Positions 15,091 through 23,759 are shown, numbered from the stretch's first letter. The stretch: DNA of 38,720 nt from Spirosoma fluviale (GCA_945906795.1 CAMDRO010000020.1:1-38720), one strand, 5' to 3'. The notes: generated by a model not told the origin, from the letters alone. Made by a program: numbers and translations.

Positions 15091-16988
15091 TATTTGATTC
15101 GTTTTAACATGTCAGAAATAGGAAATCGAATCATTTGGCCCATCGGTTTTTTACCCCGATAACTAATCACGCGCATCTCAACGGCATCTTTGGGAACAAG
15201 CAGGGTGCCAGAAGCACTCGGATAAAAATGATCAGGCAAAGAATGATCAAAACTATAGTGGAATGAAATGTTGCCAACTTCCGCTGTCATATTGACTTGT
15301 ATCTCCCCCTTTGGTGTTTTTGAAAACTTGAAAATAGGATCATACATACTTTTTGCATATTTAATTTCAGCTATATCTGATCTTTCAAAATGATTTTCTA
15401 CTCGGCCAATAAAATTATTCCAATTTTTATTTTCGTTGCTGGACCATAAATCTTCAGCCACAGCCCAGGCCCGAGGATACAACATATATTGAAGATGCCG
15501 ATAATTAAACAATTGCTCCGACCATAAATTTGCTTGCCCCCCTTTAATTAATTGAGCATTTACGCCTTCAGGCACCGGATTGAAATCATATGAAGTTTTT
15601 AACCGAACAGTTTCATAAACCGGTGGCTCAATAATGCCATCCCCTTGCATTAAATCTAGATATACATTTGAATTAGGTGTCATGACGACCTGGTGGCCAT
15701 CATTTGCAGCTTGAACACCTCCTTTAATTCCCCTCCATGACATAACTGCCGTATTTTTTGGCAATCCTCCTCCTTCCAAAATCTCATCCCAACCCATCAT
15801 TTTCTTTCCCTTTGAGGTAATAATTTTTTCCAATCGGCGTGTAAAATAGGCCTGCACTTCTTGGGAATTCGCCAGACCTTCCTTTATTCTCAAAGCTTGA
15901 ATTTGAGGATTTTTATCCCAATAATTTTTAGGACATTCATCGCCACCCATATGCATATATTCAAAAGGAAATAATTCAGCTACTTCACCAAAAACCTTAT
16001 CCAAAAAAGTATACACCTTTTCATTGGCAGGGCATAGCGTATTATCTTGTAAAGCAATGGCATGATTGGTCGACCAATCAATAAAGGGTTCCCCCGATAT
16101 CACTTGGTAATTCACCGCTTCAGGAGTACATGAAAGTTCTGGATAAGATGCTATAGCCGCCATCGAATGACCTGGCACATCAATTTCAGGCATGATATCG
16201 ACAAATCGATCTTTGGCATATTTGACTAATTCACGTATATCATCTTGCGTAAAAAAGCCACCAAAATCGCGAGGTTCATTGGGCTCAGGCTTAGAAAATT
16301 CCGTAAATCGGCCTGTTTTCTTCACATTAAAAGCTCCCTTTTTAGTTAAATTAGGGAATGATTTTATTTCAATACGCCAGCCTTCATCATCGGTCAAATG
16401 TAGATGCAACAGGTTATATTTATAGGCAACCATTTCATCAATAAATTGCTTTACCTGATCCTTGGTGAAGAAATGCCTCGCTACGTCAAACATCATTCCA
16501 CGCCAAGCAAACCTGGGTGAATCTTGAATAATAGCAAAAGGAATTTTCCAAGCAACGCCGCCAACAACTGTTTTTGATTCAATTTCCTTGGGTAATAATT
16601 GGCTCAAGGTTTGTATCCCATAAAACAACCCCACAGGATTATTTGCAGATATTTGGACCCCCTTCTTATCTACATGTAGGTGATAGCCCTCTTTGCCGAT
16701 GGATGAATCAAACGATTTGTTTAACATAAAGCGAATGTTCGCTAAAGAAGCATTCGTACCATAAATCCAAGACAATTTATATCCCGTTGCCTTTTTAATT
16801 TTCTCAGTTAGTAAGTTGAACGCCACTTGTAATATCGGTTCTTTCGGTCCAGACAAAGTCAAAGAAGAAGGTAATTGATACGCTCCAATGGGGTATTCAG
16901 CCTTATTTGGAATGGGGATAATGGAAGGATTTTGACCTCTAAAAACAAAAGAGGTCAAGCTCATAAAAGCTATAAACAAATACTTCAT
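15090..16988 (-). CDS. Beta-N-acetylhexosaminidase (GH20)
   Basis: Predicted to remove terminal GlcNAc or GalNAc from chitin oligomers, glycoproteins or peptidoglycan fragments. The 632 residues comprise a signal peptide (1-18), a GH20b N-terminal domain (about 22-150) and the catalytic barrel (157-510). Key motifs are RGMMFDVARHF (163-173), LHLHLTDDEGWRIEI (194-208), MPEIDVPGHS (266-275) and HMGGDECP with the catalytic pair D350-E351. A C-terminal beta domain follows (about 560-632). It is exported, probably to the periplasm or outer membrane. The esterase gene lies 7 bases upstream. Confidence 0.95.
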   Translation of the reverse strand: MKYLFIAFMSLTSFVFRGQNPSIIPIPNKAEYPIGAYQLPSSLTLSGPKEPILQVAFNLLTEKIKKATGYKLSWIYGTNASLANIRFMLNKSFDSSIGKEGYHLHVDKKGVQISANNPVGLFYGIQTLSQLLPKEIESKTVVGGVAWKIPFAIIQDSPRFAWRGMMFDVARHFFTKDQVKQFIDEMVAYKYNLLHLHLTDDEGWRIEIKSFPNLTKKGAFNVKKTGRFTEFSKPEPNEPRDFGGFFTQDDIRELVKYAKDRFVDIMPEIDVPGHSMAAIASYPELSCTPEAVNYQVISGEPFIDWSTNHAIALQDNTLCPANEKVYTFLDKVFGEVAELFPFEYMHMGGDECPKNYWDKNPQIQALRIKEGLANSQEVQAYFTRRLEKIITSKGKKMMGWDEILEGGGLPKNTAVMSWRGIKGGVQAANDGHQVVMTPNSNVYLDLMQGDGIIEPPVYETVRLKTSYDFNPVPEGVNAQLIKGGQANLWSEQLFNYRHLQYMLYPRAWAVAEDLWSSNENKNWNNFIGRVENHFERSDIAEIKYAKSMYDPIFKFSKTPKGEIQVNMTAEVGNISFHYSFDHSLPDHFYPSASGTLLVPKDAVEMRVISYRGKKPMGQMIRFPISDMLKRIK

Positions 16989-16995
16989 AAATAAA

Positions 16996-18642
16996 TTACA
17001 CTAAAGATTTTCTTGCCTCGCGATCAGGATCTAAAGCAAGCATTGATTGATCATTTAATATCATCGTCTCCCCTTTTTCAGCTGTGTATGGCTTCCAATT
17101 AGGCAATCCACCTCCATTGGGATTTCCAGTCTTAGCAAAGTTTAAAAAGCTTTTAGCCATTTTATCCGACAAAGCTCTTGGTCGTTTTCCGCCGCCCGTA
17201 TGCGTTAACATTAAGTCTGTATTGTAAAACCAAAAGCAAATATCATCGCAATGAAATGCACGCATTCTACCGTCAAAAAGGGGTGGCTGCCAACCGAACC
17301 AAGAAACATACACAGGAGCTTTTTTCTGTCCGGCCTTTGCATTTGCCGCGGCAATAGCATTTTTCCTATTAGAATTTATTAAAGCCCATATTTCAATCGG
17401 CTTGGCCTCTGGGAAATTTTTGACATAAGCATCTACTATATTGCTAGTTTGATCCGTAAACCTGACTTTTAATTTATCTTTTACTTCAGACAAAGTTATT
17501 TTTTCAAGATTGGCATCCGTTCTAGAAGGAGCTTGCTCGTGAAAAGTGGTATTAATCAATAAAGGAATGTCGGCTGAAAAATGAGAAGAATCTTTAAAGA
17601 AATCTCCTGAAGCTAAATATTGACCATCTCCTACCGGTGAAAAACCTGCTCTGGCAATGTTCATACGTTTGGCTTCATCCCCCATTTTAGAGGCTGCTTT
17701 GTTGGCAATATCGATGTATTCTCTCCAAGTCAACTTTTGTAAGCCTTTAATATCGCCTGGTTTCAAACCAGCCTCTTCCATAATTTTAAGACCCACTTTT
17801 TCCGCAAACTCTTTATTTGTTCCACTCAATGAACTACCACTCAAAGCCACTGCTTTATGAAACAATCCTTTGGCAGATGGCATATTCATCAAAGTGGTCA
17901 CTTTTGCACCTCCACCGGATTGCCCAATAATGGTGACATTACCTGGATCGCCGCCAAAATTTGAAATATTATCTCTTATCCATTCCAAAGAAGCGACCAT
18001 ATCTAAATTACCCACATTTCCTGAAGCAGGATGACCACCCGCAGCAGAAAGCTGACTATAACCTAAGGCGCCTAAGCGGTGATTTATGGAACAAAAAACA
18101 ACATCACCAAACCTCGAAAGATTCTCACCATGATATCCATCTTGCTCTACGGCATTCCCATTCGTATAGCCACCCCCGTGCAACCATAAAATCACAGGCC
18201 TTTTTTTCTGATCCAATGCTGGAGTCCACACATTGACACGCAAACAATCTTCAGACACATCATCATAATTCCAATGATCTACAAAAGAAGCATATTGGTT
18301 TGCATATCGATTATCCATGATTTGCGGAGCTGTATTTCCCCACCAAACAGCAGGACGTGTTTCAGTCCAAGGATTAGGTTTTTGAGGCGGCATAAACCGA
18401 TTGCTTCCAGAGGTATCCGCTCCATAAGGAATCCCTAAAAAAGTATGAATACCTCGCAAAATAAAACCACGAACTTTTCCATACTGCGTATTAGCTACAG
18501 CGATATTATCTCCTACAAATAATTGTTGATCATCTAAAGTAATAGATTTCGAATCCTTTGAATACCTATTATACTGCCCTAGACTTAAGCTTGCTGAGCC
18601 TAGGCCCAATGATTGAATAAAATCGCGACGACTTGCTTTCAT
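16996..18642 (-). CDS. Type B carboxylesterase with a Tat-type signal
   Basis: Predicted serine esterase. The N-terminus has a twin-arginine motif (SRRDFIQ at 4-10) followed by a mildly hydrophobic stretch, suggesting export in folded form. Of 548 residues, the COesterase domain runs from about 50 to the end: FLGIPYG (68-74), EDCLRVNVW (131-139), LWLHGGGY (152-159, oxyanion hole), and the nucleophile elbow GQSGGG with S242. Type B enzymes more often read GESAG. The gene opens a six-gene minus-strand unit with GH20, MadLM, a second hydrolase and a nuclease. It may deacylate the glycan attacked by GH20; this is inference. Confidence 0.9.
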   Translation of the reverse strand: MKASRRDFIQSLGLGSASLSLGQYNRYSKDSKSITLDDQQLFVGDNIAVANTQYGKVRGFILRGIHTFLGIPYGADTSGSNRFMPPQKPNPWTETRPAVWWGNTAPQIMDNRYANQYASFVDHWNYDDVSEDCLRVNVWTPALDQKKRPVILWLHGGGYTNGNAVEQDGYHGENLSRFGDVVFCSINHRLGALGYSQLSAAGGHPASGNVGNLDMVASLEWIRDNISNFGGDPGNVTIIGQSGGGAKVTTLMNMPSAKGLFHKAVALSGSSLSGTNKEFAEKVGLKIMEEAGLKPGDIKGLQKLTWREYIDIANKAASKMGDEAKRMNIARAGFSPVGDGQYLASGDFFKDSSHFSADIPLLINTTFHEQAPSRTDANLEKITLSEVKDKLKVRFTDQTSNIVDAYVKNFPEAKPIEIWALINSNRKNAIAAANAKAGQKKAPVYVSWFGWQPPLFDGRMRAFHCDDICFWFYNTDLMLTHTGGGKRPRALSDKMAKSFLNFAKTGNPNGGGLPNWKPYTAEKGETMILNDQSMLALDPDREARKSLV

Positions 18643-18703
18643 AATTTAATAGTTTAGTTTCCTTAAAGTTGACAGAAAATGTATGTAAATCCAAATCCTT
18701 TTT

Positions 18704-18711
18704 TATTTTTG
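18704..18711 (+). promoter_or_regulatory. Candidate -7 element for amt-glnK
   Basis: TATTTTTG is a full TAnnTTTG match, 31 bases before the amt ATG. The only upstream TTG (18669-18671) is 32 bases away, too far for a standard promoter, so activation by a regulator or a chance match are both possible. Confidence 0.3.
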
Positions 18712-18742
18712 TCATAATAAGCATTATATACGAAACAAAATC

Positions 18743-19996
18743 ATGAATGAAACTGCCACGCTTGCTGCTCAGCAAGTAGAACTTACACACGCTATTGACA
18801 CGGTTTGGGTCGCGATTTGCGCGGCTTTAATCTTCCAAATGGAAGGGGGATTTGCGCTTTTAGAAGCTGGATTTGTCCGCTCAAAAAACGCAGTCAGCAT
18901 CATTGCCAAAGTAATGATTGACATTTTATTTGGAGGTGTCGCCTTTTATTTAGTCGGTTTTGGAATTGCTTATGGAAAGTCGAATGGATATTGGGCATTT
19001 GATTTCGGCATTTCAAAAGAAGATTTAGGATTAGGATTGACCATTTCAAATAGTCTATTTTGGTTTATCCAAATGGGCTTTGCGATTGCTGCTATTTCCA
19101 TTGTTTCAGGCGGAGTCGCTGAACGCATGAAAATGTGGTCCTATGCTGTTTTTGTAACGATATTTTGCGCTGTGATGTATCCATTGGCCGCCCAATGGGT
19201 ATGGAATCCGAACGGATGGTTAGCCGTGCAAGGTTTTAACGACTTTGCAGGTTCTACCGCTGTGCATGCGATGGGCGGTTTTGCAGCCTTAGCGGGTGCG
19301 ATTGTTTTAGGGCCCCGACTAGGTAAATACAATGAGGATGGGAGTATCAACGCGATTCCCGGCCATAATCTAACTTTATCAGCCGTAGGAGCTTTTATGT
19401 TATGGTTTGGTTGGTTCGGATTCAATCCTGGATCCACCCTAGGGGCTGTAGGAAAATGGGAATTGATAGGATCTGTGGCTACAAATACTTTCTTAGCTTC
19501 AGCAGCCGGCGGAATTTCAACCATTTGTTATACCTTTTTGCGCTACAAAAAAGTAGATATCACGATGGTCATTAATGGCGTATTGGCCGGTTTAGTGGCC
19601 ATAACAGCAGGATGTAACGTGGTTAGCCCAAACAGCGCTTTACTCATCGGATTAGTCGCTGGCACGTTAGTTGACATGGCCGTCGTCATCATAGACAACT
19701 TAAAAATAGATGATCCAGTGGGAGCCATCGCTGTCCACGGAATAAACGGTTTCTTTGGAACTATTGCCGTCGGTTTATTTTCAGAAAAAAATGGATTGTT
19801 TGTGACGGGTGAGACGAGCCAATTATTGATCCAATTTACAGGAGTGGCAATAATCAGTGTATTTTCATTTGTTCTTACTTTTGCTATTTTTAAAATATTA
19901 AAAGCAACTATGGGAATTAGACTAAGTCATAAAGAAGAATCTGCAGGTATAGATGCGGTAGAATTTGGAGTAGAATCCTATACAACATTTGAATAA
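18743..19996 (+). CDS. amt: Ammonium transporter (Amt/MEP/Rh family)
   Basis: Trimeric inner-membrane ammonium channel. The 417 residues contain about eleven hydrophobic segments. The twin pore histidines are H175 (STAVHAMGGFAAL) and H332 (AVHGINGFFG), with D167 (FNDFAG) near the first. The N-terminus has FQMEGGFALLEAGFVRSKN, a family signature. There is no cleavable signal; the N-terminus runs into the first membrane segment. The cytoplasmic tail (GIRLSHKEESAGIDAVEFG) is the region that P-II contacts. It is 18 bases upstream of glnK, the standard Amt/P-II pair. Confidence 0.96.
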   Translation: MNETATLAAQQVELTHAIDTVWVAICAALIFQMEGGFALLEAGFVRSKNAVSIIAKVMIDILFGGVAFYLVGFGIAYGKSNGYWAFDFGISKEDLGLGLTISNSLFWFIQMGFAIAAISIVSGGVAERMKMWSYAVFVTIFCAVMYPLAAQWVWNPNGWLAVQGFNDFAGSTAVHAMGGFAALAGAIVLGPRLGKYNEDGSINAIPGHNLTLSAVGAFMLWFGWFGFNPGSTLGAVGKWELIGSVATNTFLASAAGGISTICYTFLRYKKVDITMVINGVLAGLVAITAGCNVVSPNSALLIGLVAGTLVDMAVVIIDNLKIDDPVGAIAVHGINGFFGTIAVGLFSEKNGLFVTGETSQLLIQFTGVAIISVFSFVLTFAIFKILKATMGIRLSHKEESAGIDAVEFGVESYTTFE

Positions 19997-20014
19997 TAGC
20001 TAAAAAAATTAGAT

Positions 20015-20356
20015 ATGAAAAAGGTAGAAGCCATAGTAAAACCATCGAAATTAAAAGCTATTCAAAAGGGCTTGATCGATGCCAATATCCCTTGCATGAC
20101 CGTTGTTCCCGTTCGTGGAGCCGGTTTGCAACAAGGCTATTCAGAGATTTATCGGGGTACCGAAAAGTCATTAATCTTATTGCCGAAAATAATGATCATT
20201 TGTGTAGTTAGTGATGAAAACCTAGAAAAATGTTTAAGTGTCATCTTAGATAATGCCTCGGAAGGCAACACAGGAGATGGTAAAATCTTTGTTTATGATG
20301 TCCAAGACGCGATAAGGATTCGGACGAGAACCAGAGGAATTGAGGCGATTAGGTAA
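20015..20356 (+). CDS. glnK: Nitrogen regulatory protein P-II (GlnK type), lacking Tyr51
   Basis: Trimeric sensor of ATP/ADP and 2-oxoglutarate that gates Amt. The 113 residues align without gaps to E. coli GlnB up to the C-terminus. Conserved: K9-P10, M28-T29-V30, G35, G37, Q39 and K58 (2-oxoglutarate binding), and GDGKIFVYDVQDAIRIRT (ATP site). In the T-loop, the uridylylation site Tyr51 is Lys (YRGTEKS at 46-52) and Arg38 is Leu. Position 49, phosphorylated as Ser in cyanobacteria, is Thr. This protein can therefore not be uridylylated at the usual place and probably responds to effectors only. Pairing with amt supports a GlnK role. Confidence 0.95.
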   Translation: MKKVEAIVKPSKLKAIQKGLIDANIPCMTVVPVRGAGLQQGYSEIYRGTEKSLILLPKIMIICVVSDENLEKCLSVILDNASEGNTGDGKIFVYDVQDAIRIRTRTRGIEAIR

Positions 20357-20360
20357 ATTT

Positions 20361-20434
20361 AGGTAAGAGGTATTAGGTATTAGGTGATTGTAGGGGACGG
20401 GTTTACCCCGTCCAAAAAATAGGTAAAAGGTATT
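20361..20434. repeat. Small repeat unit: direct repeats flanking a GC-rich hairpin
   Basis: AGGTAAGAGGTATT (20361-20374) and AGGTAAAAGGTATT (20421-20434) differ at one base. Between them lie further TTAGGTATT units and a 7-bp hairpin, GGACGGG (20395-20401) with CCCGTCC (20407-20413). The first AGGTAA unit coincides with the glnK stop codon. There is no T tract after the hairpin on either strand, so it is not a standard terminator. It looks like a small interspersed element between convergent genes. Confidence 0.6.
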
Positions 20435-20438
20435 CGAT

Positions 20439-21110
20439 CTAGTTTTTAATCGTTTTTAAAACGCGCATGCGGATAAACATCTCTTCAGAATACCATTTTA
20501 GGGCACGTGTCTTTTTTATCATAGGCGCGTGCTCTCTACTTTTATAAGCAAAATTATCCAAGATTTCCTCTGACTCCCAAAGGCTTAAGGTGGCCTGTTC
20601 CAACAAAGGAAATTCCCCTACCCCTTTGGCAAATAATAAACCGCTTTTTGAGGCTAAGTATTTGCTGGCATGAGAAACATGAAACCAAAATAATAGGGCT
20701 TTATACCAAACAATACTCGCACGGGTTAATACCAAAATAGGTCCATTTCCTGGATCTGCTGCAATTTCAAAAGGATTGCTAGCATTCCAAGTTCCATGAC
20801 CTTTGATGGCCACAGCATCCCAGCCGATTATTTCGTTGGATTGATTTTTAAAGGCAGACCAACGAACATTCGTTTCAAAAAAATCATCTGACTCTTGTTG
20901 GGATTCAAACACACCCAAAAAAGCATACATTGAAAAATTAGGCCACACAGAAAAACCATTTCCAGCGCCCACACCCAAATGTTTTGAAAACAATAAACCC
21001 TCATGCTTCCAAGGATTCACTAGCGAAATTCCCATTTGGGCAAAAGCAAAACGCTTGTTTGAAAAGCCCTTGAAACTTAAAAATCGAATTGAAATAATTT
21101 TTTCACTCAT
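20439..21110 (-). CDS. crtA: Spheroidene monooxygenase-like protein (CrtA family)
   Basis: CrtA enzymes introduce a keto group at C-2 of acyclic carotenoids. The 223 residues carry the family blocks: RFLSFKGFSNKRFAFAQMG near the N-terminus, PILVLTRASIVWYKALLFW, and FAKGVGEFPLLEQATLSLWE with KWYSEEMFIRMRVL at the C-terminus. There is no signal peptide. No other carotenoid gene (crtB, crtI, crtZ) is in the window, so the substrate is unknown. Related members may be heme-dependent oxygenases acting on other polyenes. It is transcribed alone from a good promoter match at 21138-21167. Confidence 0.75.
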   Translation of the reverse strand: MSEKIISIRFLSFKGFSNKRFAFAQMGISLVNPWKHEGLLFSKHLGVGAGNGFSVWPNFSMYAFLGVFESQQESDDFFETNVRWSAFKNQSNEIIGWDAVAIKGHGTWNASNPFEIAADPGNGPILVLTRASIVWYKALLFWFHVSHASKYLASKSGLLFAKGVGEFPLLEQATLSLWESEEILDNFAYKSREHAPMIKKTRALKWYSEEMFIRMRVLKTIKN

Positions 21111-21137
21111 TTACATCAAAATTAGCCTAATTTTGAA

Positions 21138-21167
21138 CAAATATATCGACAATAAGGTTTAAAACAA
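21138..21167 (-). promoter_or_regulatory. Bacteroidota-type promoter for the CrtA-like gene
   Basis: On the minus strand, TTG (21167-21165) is followed after exactly 19 bases by TATATTTG (21145-21138), a full match to TTG-N19-TAnnTTTG. The predicted start of transcription is about 20 bases before the ATG at 21110. This is the best promoter match I see in the window. Confidence 0.6.
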
Positions 21168-21168
21168 C

Positions 21169-22287
21169 ATGAACAATTCGGGTAAAAAAGGTTTTTATTT
21201 TAAACAATATGAAGAAAAAGGCACATCCCCTTTTGAAAAACTTTTTGGCATATTTAAAGAATTAATCACCCATACCTCCGGTGATTTTGATGAAGCCATT
21301 GATTGGCTGCGCGAGTTAGATAAGGAATACGAATTGACCGATGAAAATTATACCATCGAAGATTTTATCGAAGATTTAAAAGCCAAAGGCTATATCCGAG
21401 AAGAAATAGATGCCGAAGGTGGTTCTGGCTTAGGCATCACGGCTAAGACGGAAAGGGCGATACGCCAACAAGCCCTTGAAAATATATTCGGGAATTTAAA
21501 TAAAAGTGGTTCGGGAAATCATAAAACCAAAGCGGCAGGACTAGGAGATGAACTAACGGGAGAATTCAGAAGCTATCATTTTGGCGATGGATTAGAAAAA
21601 ATATCTCTGACTGAGAGTTTTAAAAATGCTCAAATTAATCACGGAATTAGTTCTTTTGAATTAACTGAGGAAGATTTAGTGGTGGAGGACTCAACGTACA
21701 AATCCCAAATGAGTACGGTATTAATGATTGACATCAGTCATTCAATGATTTTGTATGGGGAAGATCGGATCACACCAGCGAAGAAAGTGGCCATGGCTTT
21801 GGCGGAACTCATAACGACTCGCTATCCAAAAGACACTATTGATATTTTAGTTTTTGGAAATGATGCTTGGAGTATTTCCATCAAAGATATCCCCTATTTA
21901 AAAGTGGGGCCCTACCATACAAATACCGTAGCCGGATTGCAATTGGCCATGGATATTTTGCGGAGAAAAAAGAATACCAACAAGCAAATATTTATGATTA
22001 CGGATGGTAAACCAAGCTGTGTCAAAGAAAGAGATGGGACCTATTACATGAATAGCAATGGGCTAGATCCCTACGTAACAGAAAAATGTTATACCCAAGC
22101 CGCACAAGCAAGGAAATTACATATTCCGATTACGACATTTATGATTGCCAGAGATTCCTATCTACAACAATTTGTTGACAAGTTTACGGAAGCAAACCAA
22201 GGCAAAGCATTCTACACGGGATTAAAAGGATTAGGAGAAATGATTTTTCAGGATTACGAAACAAATAGAAAGAAAAGACTAAAATAA
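21169..22287 (+). CDS. VWA-domain protein partnered with an AAA+ ATPase
   Basis: Predicted partner of the downstream AAA+ ATPase, by analogy with MoxR/VWA and chelatase D/I pairs that remodel or load metal into other proteins. The 372 residues have no signal peptide, so it is cytoplasmic. Residues 1-170 are charged and mostly helical in look. The VWA domain spans about 180-360, with an intact metal-ion site: D188-I-S-H-S192, T251/T253 (YHTNTVAG) and D279 (ITDGKPS). One base separates its stop from the ATPase start. The target protein of the pair is not known. Confidence 0.85.
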   Translation: MNNSGKKGFYFKQYEEKGTSPFEKLFGIFKELITHTSGDFDEAIDWLRELDKEYELTDENYTIEDFIEDLKAKGYIREEIDAEGGSGLGITAKTERAIRQQALENIFGNLNKSGSGNHKTKAAGLGDELTGEFRSYHFGDGLEKISLTESFKNAQINHGISSFELTEEDLVVEDSTYKSQMSTVLMIDISHSMILYGEDRITPAKKVAMALAELITTRYPKDTIDILVFGNDAWSISIKDIPYLKVGPYHTNTVAGLQLAMDILRRKKNTNKQIFMITDGKPSCVKERDGTYYMNSNGLDPYVTEKCYTQAAQARKLHIPITTFMIARDSYLQQFVDKFTEANQGKAFYTGLKGLGEMIFQDYETNRKKRLK

Positions 22288-22288
22288 A

Positions 22289-23728
22289 ATGATCAAAAAT
22301 TTAGGTGAATTAAAAGCTTCTGGTTACTCCAGTAAATCAATCAAAGACGAATTAAGAGATAATTTAATCAAGCACATGCAGGCGGGAACGACTGTTTTTG
22401 AAGGCGTTCATGGTTTTGAAAATTCTGTTATCCCTGAGTTAGAACGAGCCATTTTATCTCGACATAACATCAACTTATTGGGTTTGCGAGGTCAAGCTAA
22501 AACACGTTTAGCCCGGTTAATGGTCAATTTATTAGATGAATATATTCCCTTTGTAGGCGGTTCAGAAATTAACGATGATCCTTTATCCCCTATTTCACGT
22601 TTTTCTAGAGATTTGATTTCAGAAATGGGCGACCAAACACCCATCGCTTGGCTGCATCGTTCCGACAGGTTTGCAGAAAAATTAGCTACACCTGATGTCA
22701 CAGTGGCAGATTTAATTGGCGATGTGGATCCCATCAAAGCCGCTAATTTAAAACTTTCCTACGCAGATGATCGAGTAATCCATTTTGGGATGATCCCGAG
22801 GGCCAATCGGTGCATCTTTGTTATCAATGAAATTCCTGACCTTCAAGCGAGAATCCAAGTAGCCTTATTTAATATTCTTCAAGAAGGAGATATTCAAATT
22901 CGCGGATTTAAATTGCGTTTGCCATTAGATATGCAATTTATTTTTACGGCAAATCCGGAGGATTATACCAATAGAGGAAGCATTGTTACTCCTTTAAAAG
23001 ATCGTATTGGCTCTCAAATTTTGACTCATTATCCAGAAAGCATTGCCATTGCCCGTAAAATTTCGTCACAGGAAGCTAGGATAAATTCAAAACAAACTAG
23101 CACGATCCATGTGCCTGAATTGGCTTATGATTTATTAGAGCAAATTTGTTTTGAGGCAAGAGAAAGTGAGTATGTGGATAATAAAAGTGGGGTTAGCGCG
23201 AGGATGAGTATTTCTATGCTAGAAAGTTTAATTAGCACCGCAGAACGCAGAGCGCTTTTGGCTAAAGAAACGTCGACCAGCGTCCGATTATCTGATTTCA
23301 TGGGTATCATTCCTGCCATCACCGGGAAAGTTGAGCTGGTCTATGAAGGCGAACAGGAAGGTGCAGCGTTTGTCGCTGAGCAATTAATTGGATCTGCGAT
23401 TAAAACATTTTTACCCGGCTTGTTTCCAAAGATTGAGAAGTTGACCAAAAAAATAGAGGATACACCCTACTCCCCATTAATGGAAGCCATTTTCGCTGAG
23501 GGAGGCGTTGTTATTTACGATGAAAGCACAGAAGCTGAATACCGTAGCTCCATAGATTCCATTAAACCCTTGGAGGATTTGGTGAAAAAATACCAACCCA
23601 ACATCCCGGTTAATGATCGTTATTTTGTAAAAGAGTTTGTTTTGTGGGCATTGGCGGAGCATCATAAACTAGGGAAAGATCGACTCACCGATGGATTTCA
23701 ATTTAAAGATTTATTAGATATTTTATAA
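22289..23728 (+). CDS. AAA+ ATPase, MoxR/ChlI-like
   Basis: Predicted ATP-driven remodelling enzyme working with the VWA protein just upstream. In the 479 residues the AAA+ core lies at about 40-260. The Walker A region reads GLRGQAKT (65-72), with Ala where the canonical GxxGxGK[ST] has Gly. The Walker B region reads IFVINE (176-181), with Asn where Asp is usual but with the catalytic Glu kept. Sensor 1 is FTANPED (219-225, N222) and LKDRIG carries the likely arginine finger (R239). The C-terminal part (260-479) is a helical lid plus an extension. From memory, annotated Bacteroidota proteins called magnesium chelatase share these odd motifs, so this is probably a family trait and not decay. 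Confidence 0.85.
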   Translation: MIKNLGELKASGYSSKSIKDELRDNLIKHMQAGTTVFEGVHGFENSVIPELERAILSRHNINLLGLRGQAKTRLARLMVNLLDEYIPFVGGSEINDDPLSPISRFSRDLISEMGDQTPIAWLHRSDRFAEKLATPDVTVADLIGDVDPIKAANLKLSYADDRVIHFGMIPRANRCIFVINEIPDLQARIQVALFNILQEGDIQIRGFKLRLPLDMQFIFTANPEDYTNRGSIVTPLKDRIGSQILTHYPESIAIARKISSQEARINSKQTSTIHVPELAYDLLEQICFEARESEYVDNKSGVSARMSISMLESLISTAERRALLAKETSTSVRLSDFMGIIPAITGKVELVYEGEQEGAAFVAEQLIGSAIKTFLPGLFPKIEKLTKKIEDTPYSPLMEAIFAEGGVVIYDESTEAEYRSSIDSIKPLEDLVKKYQPNIPVNDRYFVKEFVLWALAEHHKLGKDRLTDGFQFKDLLDIL

Positions 23729-23734
23729 AAAATT

Positions 23735-23759
23735 AAGCCTCATGTTGAGGTTTTTTTTT
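23735..23759 (+). terminator. Rho-independent terminator after the VWA/AAA+ operon
   Basis: An 8-bp stem (23735-23742 with 23746-23753, one G-T pair) and a 3-base loop lead into nine T's. It begins 7 bases after the ATPase stop codon. Confidence 0.85.

Noticed and set aside
19141-19524. 127-codon antisense frame inside amt
   Set aside because: Complement of conserved Amt membrane segments; no independent evidence.
20361-20434. CRISPR-like repeat array
   Set aside because: Only short imperfect repeats with one unit around a hairpin; no regular spacers and no cas genes.
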